A stretch of DNA of 64,000 nt, taken from positions 8,504,501 to 8,568,500 of the forward strand of contig NZ_CP147913.1 in NCBI RefSeq assembly GCF_037414475.1. Direction: 5' to 3'. Under the pieces are notes generated by a model, which was not told where the DNA came from, did not search any database, and saw only the letters and a list, made by a program, of their open reading frames with translations. The stretch's first letter is position 1; each line of letters begins with the position of its first letter. The stretch comes from Myxococcus stipitatus (lineage in GTDB: Bacteria > Myxococcota > Myxococcia > Myxococcales > Myxococcaceae). Positions 19,101 through 26,534 of the stretch are shown here, piece after piece. The position numbers and the translations under genes were made by a program.

Positions 19101-19770
19101 GCGGTTGCGCGTGGAAGGGCGGGTGGAGCTGCGCAAGGAGAAGGGCACGCCGGAGCGTGGCTCCGCCGTGGAGGTGGATCGCCTCCAGACCGTGGTGGCC
19201 CTGGCCGCCGAGGCGCGGTTGATGCGAGATGTGACGGCCTCGGGCCGCGTGGACTTCGCCCGCACCGTCAATGAAGGACTGTTGGAAGCGCGGATGCTGG
19301 AAGGTTACGCGGCGGTGGCGTGGAGGCCCGGGCCGTGGCTGGTGATGGCGCGTTATGCCGTCACGCGCGAGCTGCTGCCGGGAACACGCGCCGCGTTTGG
19401 TGACCGGGCGTTGCAGATTCTGTCGCTGATGCCGGCGGTGCGGCTGGGCGACAGGTTCGCCGTGAGTGGGGGACTGCACGCGGGGCGCAGCAGCTTGAAG
19501 GACTCGGCGCGTTGGGTGTGGACCGGCACGGTGCGCCCGTCCGTCCGACTGGTGGGCGGGCTGGAGGTCGCGGCGGAGCTGGCTCGCCGGACGTCGTCTC
19601 CCGAGGGGGAGCGGCTGACAGCGGTCCGGGCGGAAGTGGCATATCGGATGAATGAGACACTCCGAATGGCCGTGGGGTACACACTGCTGGGCTTCAGCGG
19701 TTTGGGTCTGGCTCCCGAGTCGTCCGACAATGAGGACCGGCTCTATCTGAGGGCGGAGCTCGCCTACTAG
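16153..19770 (+). CDS. large outer-membrane protein with SdrD-type B domain and beta-barrel-like C-terminus
   Basis: A 1205-residue protein starting at ATG 16153 with a signal peptide (GAWVLVLGPLLWTGMARGQG). Residues about 37-110 are an SdrD/Cna B-like domain with a calcium-binding-type loop (GRVCHDTNGDGLCGADEPGA). A domain at about 500-570 reads LYYLGAVSVAEGSELLRVEV and YDIDYFAGRILLSRPL, a module I recognise from large outer-membrane/surface proteins. The last 600 residues alternate in the manner of outer-membrane strands and end with ESSDNEDRLYLRAELAY, with a terminal aromatic residue. It is probably an outer-membrane anchor or exporter for the neighbouring surface proteins. It starts inside the previous stop codon, and the next gene follows after 9 bp. 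Confidence 0.72.
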   Translation: MRLSGAWVLVLGPLLWTGMARGQGVPMDVPSLASTIAGRVCHDTNGDGLCGADEPGAAGVRLVLSTGREVLSDARGLFHLTGVDSRTPDLTRGLHLRPGRHRLKVDVRTLPRASRVTPEAATVEVPWGAVVLQDFAVRTLAMEARPLESSYARQPPVADVVSGQDAVRFRVAGQAGEGDHVRVGDVSADVDASGGWSALVPLIAGENMLAITATARDGTVRLYRQHIDVVHRTEGWLVVPRAMEFVASLRLPAARDEATATGVTRLTVEAAQGTSVRGPDAETVVIGPEGRVDLPVTLSAGVNPVSLALTPPGTSERTLALEILAEPRPFAVGLLDVELAYVLEGGDFQLRGRGSAHAEARLGPVDLVGEVDLRDTDGRTLRGAELPDWLRPRVPERFERVADPDFSPEEWGDDSVSLTPNPTEARLRVEARHAEFGRAGLGTYRALIQDREVGRYHRPLFGPYAELRSSPEGSDKAHPRVGVEAFGGALADPTRGLAAVPAHEELRATGGSLYYLGAVSVAEGSELLRVEVRDGVTGLPLAERHLVRGRDYDIDYFAGRILLSRPLSFLASDTFFRTDLVTQAPEPVLVADYAALRSASTHDSGGGEVWAEWAGVHLGLAGVREGREGRPYTLYSGRASAQVGAYALEAEAASSRGTAVDVGVFGVSDDGGLSFLRPGAGLGTGGEALGLRVRGPGAWGEGSVDASYRWRERGFSDGAHLDAARFQQLSLRVRQPVGKLRLSLLADGRHSVDPREPFVDNPFSASTVGVSVGWEEPTWSVSLDARDSRLKAAEVVGQGAALSGGRTSAGVAGGYRLLDGLWLQASHRQKLALHGAGPGRMNDTFTAAGVDVELDRDTRVVARGGWGPTLGPRAWANVESRRGADVFYGGYSVDVDGPDFGAGRTLTGARTELPDSGTAIFVEEVGLHDANSVRLSRAVGFQKTVPGGFTVGARYERGVRSLLDVNPPLRRDTGGVFGQWLSERLRVEGRVELRKEKGTPERGSAVEVDRLQTVVALAAEARLMRDVTASGRVDFARTVNEGLLEARMLEGYAAVAWRPGPWLVMARYAVTRELLPGTRAAFGDRALQILSLMPAVRLGDRFAVSGGLHAGRSSLKDSARWVWTGTVRPSVRLVGGLEVAAELARRTSSPEGERLTAVRAEVAYRMNETLRMAVGYTLLGFSGLGLAPESSDNEDRLYLRAELAY

Positions 19771-19779
19771 GAGTCTTGC

Positions 19780-22700
19780 GTGCGCGCCGGCATCGTCATC
19801 TGCCTCTGTGTGGGTCTGTCCACGGTGGCGTCCGCGGAATGGAAGGTGGGGCTCACCGTCACCGGAGAGCCCTATGACGTGAGGGCCTGGAGCCCCAACA
19901 CAGTCACCATCGCGCACTCCACTGGCGCGGAGCTCCACGTCAACGAGCAGTTGCAGGCCCAGGTGCCGTTCTCTCCAGGGGTCGGCTCGTTGCTGTTGTC
20001 GTCGGCTTGCTTCGCGGGGGTGGGGCCGGAAGGTGACGTCTACGGCCAGGATGCGTGCCTTCCCGTCGGTCCGCTCTTCGTGGATGCGCCCAGTGGCGCC
20101 CGGATTCGGCGATTGATGCAGACCGCGTCGGGCACCAGCTACGCGGTGATTGGCACCGACCCCATCGGGCTCCGGGTGGTGAGCGCGACGCCTTCGGGCA
20201 CGCCGATGTTTCCGTGGAGCCGCCTCGTCCTGGACTCGCCGGGTTTCTTGAGGGCGACGTCCGTGATGGGAGTGACGGAGACCGCGGGGAACGTCCCGCA
20301 CGCCCTCATCGCGGTCATCGGCCCACCCAACATGTACTGGTTCCGCGACGACAAGATTGAAGCGGAGGTCAACATCTCCGCGGCGCTGACCACTCGCGTC
20401 GCGCAGACGGTGGACCTCATCCCCACGAGTGGCCCCCATCCCATCGTGCTCATGGGCAACGCGGACGGACTGTTTCGGGGACAGCTCCAACCGGCGCCTA
20501 TCGGCTCACCCATCATGCCCTTCACGAAGGTGCCGTTGGACAACATGGGGGTGGTGAACATCCGGTCGGTGGACGTGAACACGGAGCTGGGCAGCAGCCG
20601 AGGCACGGGCTTTGGCCTCGCCGTCGGCTCACGCAACGGGGGAGAGCCCGTGGTGCTGGGCGCGGTGCCCGCGGCGAGCGCGTCGGAGGCGGGGACGCAG
20701 TGGCGGGTGCATCCGGCGTTCGAGAACGCATCGCTGCCGGTGACGGACCCGTTCGACCAGGTGTCCTGCGTGGACTCGGGCTTCTGCGTCATCACCCTGA
20801 AGAACCAGGGGCAGAACGTCCTCTATTACTACAACCGGGCGGCGCCCCAGTTCGCGGCCATTCCCGAGCCGGTCACCCTCAACGAAGGGACGCTGCGCAC
20901 CCTGGACATCGCCGCGACCGACGCGGACTTCGACGCGGTGCGAGTCTCGGTGGAGACACCCCCGTCGTTGTTGAGCGTCAACGCCACGCTGCGAGTGGAT
21001 GGCGTGACACTCTCGCTCTCGGCGCCCGAGGTCTGCGAGCCGACGACCGCGCAGTTCTTCGTGCACGCGTCGGATGGACTGGGCGCGCATGACCAGCGGG
21101 CCACGGTGTCCGTGCGCATCGAGAACACAGAGGGGCCGCGGCCTCCCGTCGTGACACCGCTCACCGCCACCACGTCCGCTGGTGGCGCGCTGGTCGAGTT
21201 CACCGCGTCACCGGGGGCCGGCCCCTGCGCGCCGGTGGACTACCAGTGGAGCAACGCACCCGGGCAGCCTCCGTTGCAGAAGGGGGCCAACGGGCGCGCA
21301 TCGTTCGAGCCGCCGGCCTTTGTCTGCTCACCCACGGGCGCGCGCTACACCTACGAGGTCAGGGCGCTCGACCGGGGACAGCAGCCGTCCGTGCCCGCGA
21401 CGGTGAGCGTGGACGTGCGTCCCTGGGGGAAGCCTTCCGCGCCGTTCGTTCCGGATACCGTGCGGCGCCTGCCTTCGGGGGGCAGCCTGGAGCTTCGTCC
21501 CGAGTCGCTTCACCCCTGTGATGGAACCCAGGGGCTGCCCGTGGTGGAGACGGTGTGGCAACTGGCCCAAGGGGCCGCGGGGCTCCCCTCGGGAATCACG
21601 GTGAAGAACGCTTCGGGTGGCGCCGTGGACTTGTCGTCCCCGGTGTCCTCTCCCTCGCTCCAGGTGTCCTCGGCGGCTTGTTCCGGAGGCACCGTGATGT
21701 TGAGTGTCCGCAACCGGCTCGCCATCACCGGCGGAGGCATCCTGGAGGGGCCGGAGTCGCTGGTGCGCGTGGAGGTGGAGTTCGCGCCGGAGGATATCTC
21801 CACCGCGCGGCTCGACATGGCCATGCACACCTCGAACAACCAGGACGTGGAGGCGAACCTGGACACGTCGTTGCGGTGCCCGGGCGCACACGCGCTCAAG
21901 GCCCGCATGTTCCTGGAGTCCTCCGACGGCGTGCTCATCTCCTCCGACGTGGTGCCCGTGCCTGGCGCGTGGCGCTTCCAGTTGCCCGCGGTGTGCTCGG
22001 CGACGCCGTTCACGGTGCGCGGGGAGTTGTTCGCGGAGGGCGCTCCGCCCATCGAGGCGGGGCGCGCGCGGCAGACGCTCACCTCGGAGGCGCGTGCGGT
22101 GGCCCTGGGCGGGCTGGACGGCGAGGCGCTCGTGGCTCGCTGTGGCGAGGGCGCGACGGCCACGCTCACCCAGCTGATTCCCGCCGAGGCCTGCGCCGAT
22201 GTGAAGGTCTCCTGGGCACAAGAGGCGGGACCGGCGCTCGAGCACTCCGAACTCGAGGGCCTGCGGGTGACGTTGGAGACGCGCGAGACGGGCTTGCAGG
22301 AGCTGGTGGGTGAGTCCGTGGCGCTGCGGGTCCTCGCCGACGGAGGCCGTGGCAACCACGCTGTGAGGGTGCACACGGTGCCGATTGTCGCGGAGCCCTT
22401 CGTCGACGTGGCGCACTCCACGGAGGCCGTGTCGGGTCAGGAGACGGGCCTGGTCGGAGTGGTGGTCGAGCTGAACAACACCACGGCCTGCCCGGTGTCG
22501 GGACTTCGCTTCGTGGAGCAGCTCGAGGGCATGGACCTGGTGCCCGGCAGCGTGAAGCTGGCGGGGCAGTCCGTGGTGGAGCACCTCGTCGAGGGCGGCT
22601 TCCAGGTGGAGGGCATGGTGTTGCCCGCCCACGCTGGGAGCACGTTGACGTACGTGGCTCGGCCCCGGCTGTTGTCCTCTCCGCGCTTCAGCGGCGAGGT

Positions 22701-22854
22701 GTTCCTCAACGGTGTTCCGGTGGCGGGGCCAGGCAGGCGCGAGCCGTCGTCGTCGTGTGGATGCTCACAGGGCAGCTCGGGCGCGGCCCTGTTGGGTCTG
22801 CTGGCGGTGGCCCAGCTGCTGCGCCGTCGTCGCGGTGGCGGCGCGCGGGGCTGA
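19780..22854 (+). CDS. giant secreted protein with MYXO-CTERM tail
   Basis: A 1024-residue protein from GTG 19780. It has an N-terminal signal peptide (VICLCVGLSTVASAEW), a first third resembling a beta-propeller, central Ig/cadherin-like beta domains (PVTLNEGTLRTLDIAATDAD is a typical cadherin/BIg entry) and a late DUF11-like segment (ELNNTTACPVSGLRFVEQLE). The extreme C-terminus SSSCGCSQGSSGAALLGLLA plus an Arg-rich tail is a classic MYXO-CTERM anchor: Cys, hydrophobic helix, Arg cluster. This is expected to be processed and displayed on the cell surface. It is the last gene of the surface locus and converges, with 1 bp spacing, on the receiver-PATAN gene. Confidence 0.78.
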   Translation: MRAGIVICLCVGLSTVASAEWKVGLTVTGEPYDVRAWSPNTVTIAHSTGAELHVNEQLQAQVPFSPGVGSLLLSSACFAGVGPEGDVYGQDACLPVGPLFVDAPSGARIRRLMQTASGTSYAVIGTDPIGLRVVSATPSGTPMFPWSRLVLDSPGFLRATSVMGVTETAGNVPHALIAVIGPPNMYWFRDDKIEAEVNISAALTTRVAQTVDLIPTSGPHPIVLMGNADGLFRGQLQPAPIGSPIMPFTKVPLDNMGVVNIRSVDVNTELGSSRGTGFGLAVGSRNGGEPVVLGAVPAASASEAGTQWRVHPAFENASLPVTDPFDQVSCVDSGFCVITLKNQGQNVLYYYNRAAPQFAAIPEPVTLNEGTLRTLDIAATDADFDAVRVSVETPPSLLSVNATLRVDGVTLSLSAPEVCEPTTAQFFVHASDGLGAHDQRATVSVRIENTEGPRPPVVTPLTATTSAGGALVEFTASPGAGPCAPVDYQWSNAPGQPPLQKGANGRASFEPPAFVCSPTGARYTYEVRALDRGQQPSVPATVSVDVRPWGKPSAPFVPDTVRRLPSGGSLELRPESLHPCDGTQGLPVVETVWQLAQGAAGLPSGITVKNASGGAVDLSSPVSSPSLQVSSAACSGGTVMLSVRNRLAITGGGILEGPESLVRVEVEFAPEDISTARLDMAMHTSNNQDVEANLDTSLRCPGAHALKARMFLESSDGVLISSDVVPVPGAWRFQLPAVCSATPFTVRGELFAEGAPPIEAGRARQTLTSEARAVALGGLDGEALVARCGEGATATLTQLIPAEACADVKVSWAQEAGPALEHSELEGLRVTLETRETGLQELVGESVALRVLADGGRGNHAVRVHTVPIVAEPFVDVAHSTEAVSGQETGLVGVVVELNNTTACPVSGLRFVEQLEGMDLVPGSVKLAGQSVVEHLVEGGFQVEGMVLPAHAGSTLTYVARPRLLSSPRFSGEVFLNGVPVAGPGRREPSSSCGCSQGSSGAALLGLLAVAQLLRRRRGGGARG

Positions 22855-22855
22855 G

Positions 22856-24235
22856 TCAGAGTCCGAACGAGATGCGATGGCGGCGGCTGGGCGTCTCCGG
22901 CCGCTCCTCCAACACCCCGAGCAGCTCGAGTCCACGAAGCGTGGCCAGGGCCTGCCGCTCCGACACATCCGTGAGCGCGAGGAGGTCCTCCACCGTCTTG
23001 CTCCCGTCCGCGTAGGCCAGGAGCAGGGCCTGGGGGCCTTGCAGTTTCAGCTCGTGCAGGCCGTAGGGCGGGTCCGCGGTGGGGAACAAGCGGCGCCCGT
23101 GGCCCATGCGTTGGCGCAGGGCCATGAGTGTCTCTGTCTTCTCCACGCCCTCGAGAATCAGATTGCCTGGGAAGACGGACAGCTTCACCAGGTCCGAGCG
23201 CCGGGGCCGCATGGCGCTGAAGCCATAGGCTCCGTCCATCCACGTGAAGGTGGACCAGAGCATCTCGCGGACCTGGTCCTCCAGCAGCTGCTTGCGCCGC
23301 GCGGCATCCAGCACACCCTGCCGAATCATCGCCTCGCCCGTGCGCAGCCCCTCTCGCTTGGCGAACGCCGCCACGTCCGCGAGCCGCTCCTCCGTGAGGA
23401 CACCTCGGCGGACGCAGAAGCGTCCGAAGCGCTCATGGGCCAGGTTGGAGGCCGCGTACACGATGTGGCCGGACTCGAAGTAGACGACCTTGAGGATGGA
23501 GCCCTGCTGGAGCTTGAGCTCTCCGTGGTGACGCGACTCGTAGTAGGCGTTGAGGAGCCGCGCGACGGAGGTGTCCCTCAGGTTGCCCGCCAGGGACCAT
23601 TCGGGGAGCGCGCGCCGCCCCTTGCCTGTTGCGGACGGCGCGGCGCCGGACCACACCTTCTCGCGGTGGGCGAAGGGGAGGGGAAGCGCGGCCTCCTCGT
23701 TCTCCAGCCCAGGGAGCGGTGCGGAGTCGGGGATGGCCTGCATGGGGGCTCCCGCGTCCGGGGACTCCTCGGGGTCCGGCATCAGCTCCTCGAGGACGAT
23801 GAGGTCCTCGTCGTCGAGCAGCTCGTTCGGAGTCTCTGCCTCCTCCACGGGTGGGGGCGCTCGAGGCGCGGGCGCCACGCCCCCCGCCTGCTCGAGGGCC
23901 TCCAGCACCTGAATCAGCTCGAAGGGCTTCTCGAAGAAGCCTCGGGCTCCGTGGACCTGCACGGCCTCCTGGGCGAAGCGGTCGCCCTTGTAGACACCGC
24001 TCACCGCGATGGCGGGGATGCCGTGGGCGCGCAGGGCACTGAGCACCTCGCTGCCTCGGATGTCTGGCAGCAGCAGGTCCACCAGCGCCGCGTCCCACTT
24101 CGAGCTGGGATGCAGGGCCTCCAGCGCGGCCTCGCCCGTGTGGACGGCGCGTGCGTCATGACCCCGGCCTTGGGCGGTGGAGACGATGAGAGAGGCCAGC
24201 TCGTGGTTGTCCTCGACGATGAGCAGTCGCGCCAT
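22856..24235 (-). CDS. response regulator with PATAN (DUF4388) domain
   Basis: A 459-residue protein. Residues 1-120 are an intact receiver (MARLLIVEDNHELASLIV, ALVDLLLPDIRGSEVL, GFFEKPFEL). An acidic and Pro-rich linker follows, and then from about residue 215 a PATAN/DUF4388 region (SLAGNLRDTSVARLLNAYYE, GELKLQQGSILKVVYFESGH) seen in proteins controlling gliding, pili and gene expression in myxobacteria and cyanobacteria. The receiver start fixes ATG 24235; the frame is open further upstream. No DNA-binding domain is present, so the output is likely protein-protein interaction. Confidence 0.85.
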   Translation of the reverse strand: MARLLIVEDNHELASLIVSTAQGRGHDARAVHTGEAALEALHPSSKWDAALVDLLLPDIRGSEVLSALRAHGIPAIAVSGVYKGDRFAQEAVQVHGARGFFEKPFELIQVLEALEQAGGVAPAPRAPPPVEEAETPNELLDDEDLIVLEELMPDPEESPDAGAPMQAIPDSAPLPGLENEEAALPLPFAHREKVWSGAAPSATGKGRRALPEWSLAGNLRDTSVARLLNAYYESRHHGELKLQQGSILKVVYFESGHIVYAASNLAHERFGRFCVRRGVLTEERLADVAAFAKREGLRTGEAMIRQGVLDAARRKQLLEDQVREMLWSTFTWMDGAYGFSAMRPRRSDLVKLSVFPGNLILEGVEKTETLMALRQRMGHGRRLFPTADPPYGLHELKLQGPQALLLAYADGSKTVEDLLALTDVSERQALATLRGLELLGVLEERPETPSRRHRISFGL

Positions 24236-24262
24236 GGGCGGGCGGACCATACCATCGCCCCC

Positions 24263-24649
24263 ATGAACGTTCAGGGCTTCCACCATGTGGCAATCCAGGC
24301 ACGCGACGTCGAGAGGGTGACGGCGTTCTACAGGGACTTGCTGGGCTTTCCCGAGCTGACCCGACACACGAGGCCGGATGGCTCCCTGCGGAGCATCTGG
24401 GTGGGCGTGCCTGGGGGTGGTTTCCTGGCCATCGAGGCGGTGGGCGGCGAGCCGGACAGGGGGCCCTTCAAGCACGAGCGGCCTGGCTTGTTGATGCTGG
24501 CGTTCCGGATTGCGAAATCGGAGCGAGACACCGTGGTGTCCGAATTTGCTCGGGTGGGTGTTCCGCTGGAGCACGAGACACGATGGACGGTGTACGTGAG
24601 AGATCCCGAGGGGAATCGGGTGGCGCTCAGCCACCATCCGGAGGACTAG
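24263..24649 (+). CDS. VOC-family (glyoxalase/dioxygenase-like) protein
   Basis: A 128-residue single-domain protein with the vicinal-oxygen-chelate pattern: HHVAIQARDVERVTAFYRDL at the N-terminus and YVRDPEGNRVALSHHP at the C-terminus. VOC enzymes bind a metal using a His/Glu facial set; the first His (FHHVAI) is present and the last-strand Glu/Asp is less clear, so substrate and activity cannot be named. It is divergent from the PATAN regulator, with 27 bp between the two start codons. Confidence 0.85.
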   Translation: MNVQGFHHVAIQARDVERVTAFYRDLLGFPELTRHTRPDGSLRSIWVGVPGGGFLAIEAVGGEPDRGPFKHERPGLLMLAFRIAKSERDTVVSEFARVGVPLEHETRWTVYVRDPEGNRVALSHHPED

Positions 24650-24699
24650 GGGCCGGGGGTGTGCTTGCGGAGTGGGAGGGGCGCGGCTACAAGCCGGGC

Positions 24700-26511
24700 A
24701 TGCGTCTGGGCGAACAGCTCCTGAAGGACGGACTCGTCACCGCTGAAGGGCTCGAGGAGGCGCTCGAGGCGCAGGTGGTGCACGGAGGTCGGCTCGGGAC
24801 GAACCTGGTGGAGCTGGGGCTCGTGTCCGAGGTGGACCTGGCCCGGACGCTCGGCACGTTGCTCAACTGCGCATTCGCATCCGGAGAGATGGTGCCGGAT
24901 CCCAAGGCGCTGGAGCTGGTGCCCACGAATCAGGCGGATGACAAGGAGCTGTTGCCGATGCGGGTGGATGCGACGCGGTTGAGCGTCGCGGTGGTGAACC
25001 CGCATGACTTCACGACGCTGGATGCGATTGCCTTCAAGACGGGCAAGCGCGTGGTGCCGGTGCTCATCCCCGAGTTCCGGATGAACCAGCTGCTGCGGCG
25101 GTACGCGAAGGCGTTCCGCCCGCTGCGGGCCATCGACATGAACGCGGTGCGGCCGCGTCCGAAGCCGGGCTCGCGGGAGGACGTGGAGCTGGCGAAGTCG
25201 CGGGAGAAGCCCCCCGACCTGATGAGCGAGGAGGAGTTCCAGTCGCTCTACGCGCAGGCCCTGAGTGGCGGGGCCGACGACGACGCCGAGCTGGGGGCGG
25301 AAGAAATCATCACGGGGATCGAGGTCTCGGACGCGCCCCTGGGACACGCCGCGCCGGTGCGTACTCAGCCGCAGCCGCTGCACGGGCAGCCGTCCGCTGG
25401 TGCTGGGAGGACTGCTTCCGCTCCGCCGTCGGCGCCGTTCGCGGGGCAGATGCCTCCGCCCGCGGTTCACGTGCCGACTCCCGCCGCGCAGCCTCCGCCG
25501 GTTCATGCGCAGTCACATGTCGGGCATGGACCCGCGTTGGGTGGGCCGCCGCACGCTCCGCAGGCGGGCCATGCTCCACCACGAGGTCCCGCACCCATTC
25601 CGCCCGCGCAGATGCCCGCGGGTGCCGGGCACGCGGCGCAGCCCGGTGCGCAGGCTCCGCGTCCGGTCGCGCAGATGCATCCAGTGGCGGGGCAGGCTCC
25701 GCATCCGGCGGCGCAGGTTCCTCCTGGCGCGGGACATGCGCATGGGCCCGCCGTGCATGGAGTGCCGCCCGGCGCACAGGTTCCTCCTGGCGCGGGACAT
25801 GCGCATGGGCCCGCCGTGCATGGAGTGCCGCCCGGTGTGCGGGCCCCGCCTCCGATGGGCGGTGCTCGGCCGGTCGCAGGTCAGGCCCCTTCGGGGCTAC
25901 AGGCTCCGCCACCTCCGCCGCTCTCCGCGCAGCCCTTCGGTGGCGGCCCGGTGGCGCCCCCTTCAGCGCAGGGGAGTGCGGAGGTCCCGGTGCCTCCCGC
26001 GGCTCCACCGCCGCCTCCGCTTTCTCCGCTGTCCTTCTCCGAGGCGCAGGCGGAGTTGGCCCGCAGCTTGGACCGCGAGGACGTGGCGCGGACGGTGCTG
26101 CGCTTCGCCGCGGGCAAGTGGCGCCGCAACCTGCTCCTGTCCGTCCAAGGCAGTCTGGTGACGGGCTGGCACGGCATGGGCTCGGGTGTTCGCGAGTCCT
26201 CCGTGCGGCGCATCGGTGTGGCGCTTCGGGAGCAGAGCACGTTCCGGCTGGTGCGTGACACGCGCTCGCACTACGTGGGCCCCATCCGCAGGGATGCGGC
26301 GATGGGCGTGTTCTACAAGCTGCTGGGTGGCGGCTTCCCGACGACGGCCGTCATCCTGCCTCTGCTGGTTCGAGGCAAGGTGGTCCACCTGCTCTACGTG
26401 GACAATGGGCCGGATCAACTCACGCCGCCGGACGTCGGCGAATTGCTGATTCTGTCGCAGAGCGTGGGTCGCTCGTACGAGGCGATGATGAAGCGTCGCA
26501 AGGGCACGTAG
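24700..26511 (+). CDS. MshEN/GspE-N-like protein with long Pro/His-rich linker
   Basis: A 603-residue protein. Residues 1-145 match the N-terminal domain of type II secretion/pilus ATPases (MRLGEQLLKDGLVTAEGLEE, GTNLVELGLVSEVDLARTLG, MRVDATRLSVAVVNPHD), often a c-di-GMP-binding MshEN module. No ATPase domain follows. Instead there is a Pro/Ala/His/Gly-rich linker at about 215-440, with a duplicated 21-residue unit, and a C-terminal alpha/beta domain of about 150 residues (LPLLVRGKVVHLLYVDNGPD) resembling a GAF fold. This architecture recurs in myxobacterial pilus/gliding-associated proteins. ATG 24700 is chosen because the domain begins there. It is probably a c-di-GMP-responsive adaptor rather than a motor. 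Confidence 0.72.
   Translation: MRLGEQLLKDGLVTAEGLEEALEAQVVHGGRLGTNLVELGLVSEVDLARTLGTLLNCAFASGEMVPDPKALELVPTNQADDKELLPMRVDATRLSVAVVNPHDFTTLDAIAFKTGKRVVPVLIPEFRMNQLLRRYAKAFRPLRAIDMNAVRPRPKPGSREDVELAKSREKPPDLMSEEEFQSLYAQALSGGADDDAELGAEEIITGIEVSDAPLGHAAPVRTQPQPLHGQPSAGAGRTASAPPSAPFAGQMPPPAVHVPTPAAQPPPVHAQSHVGHGPALGGPPHAPQAGHAPPRGPAPIPPAQMPAGAGHAAQPGAQAPRPVAQMHPVAGQAPHPAAQVPPGAGHAHGPAVHGVPPGAQVPPGAGHAHGPAVHGVPPGVRAPPPMGGARPVAGQAPSGLQAPPPPPLSAQPFGGGPVAPPSAQGSAEVPVPPAAPPPPPLSPLSFSEAQAELARSLDREDVARTVLRFAAGKWRRNLLLSVQGSLVTGWHGMGSGVRESSVRRIGVALREQSTFRLVRDTRSHYVGPIRRDAAMGVFYKLLGGGFPTTAVILPLLVRGKVVHLLYVDNGPDQLTPPDVGELLILSQSVGRSYEAMMKRRKGT
25714..25835 (+). repeat. tandem duplication of a 63-bp unit in the linker of the 24700 gene
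   Basis: Two copies, starting at 25714 and 25777, share 59 identical consecutive bases and encode QVPPGAGHAHGPAVHGVPPG twice. This is an in-frame recent duplication within low-complexity coding sequence. Confidence 0.9.
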
Positions 26512-26534
26512 GCTGTATTCGAGACGCCCGGTGG

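Noticed and set aside
16051-20490. Long minus-strand frames opposite the SdrD-like protein
   Set aside because: Composition is Arg/His/Pro-rich with no domains, typical of antisense frames here.
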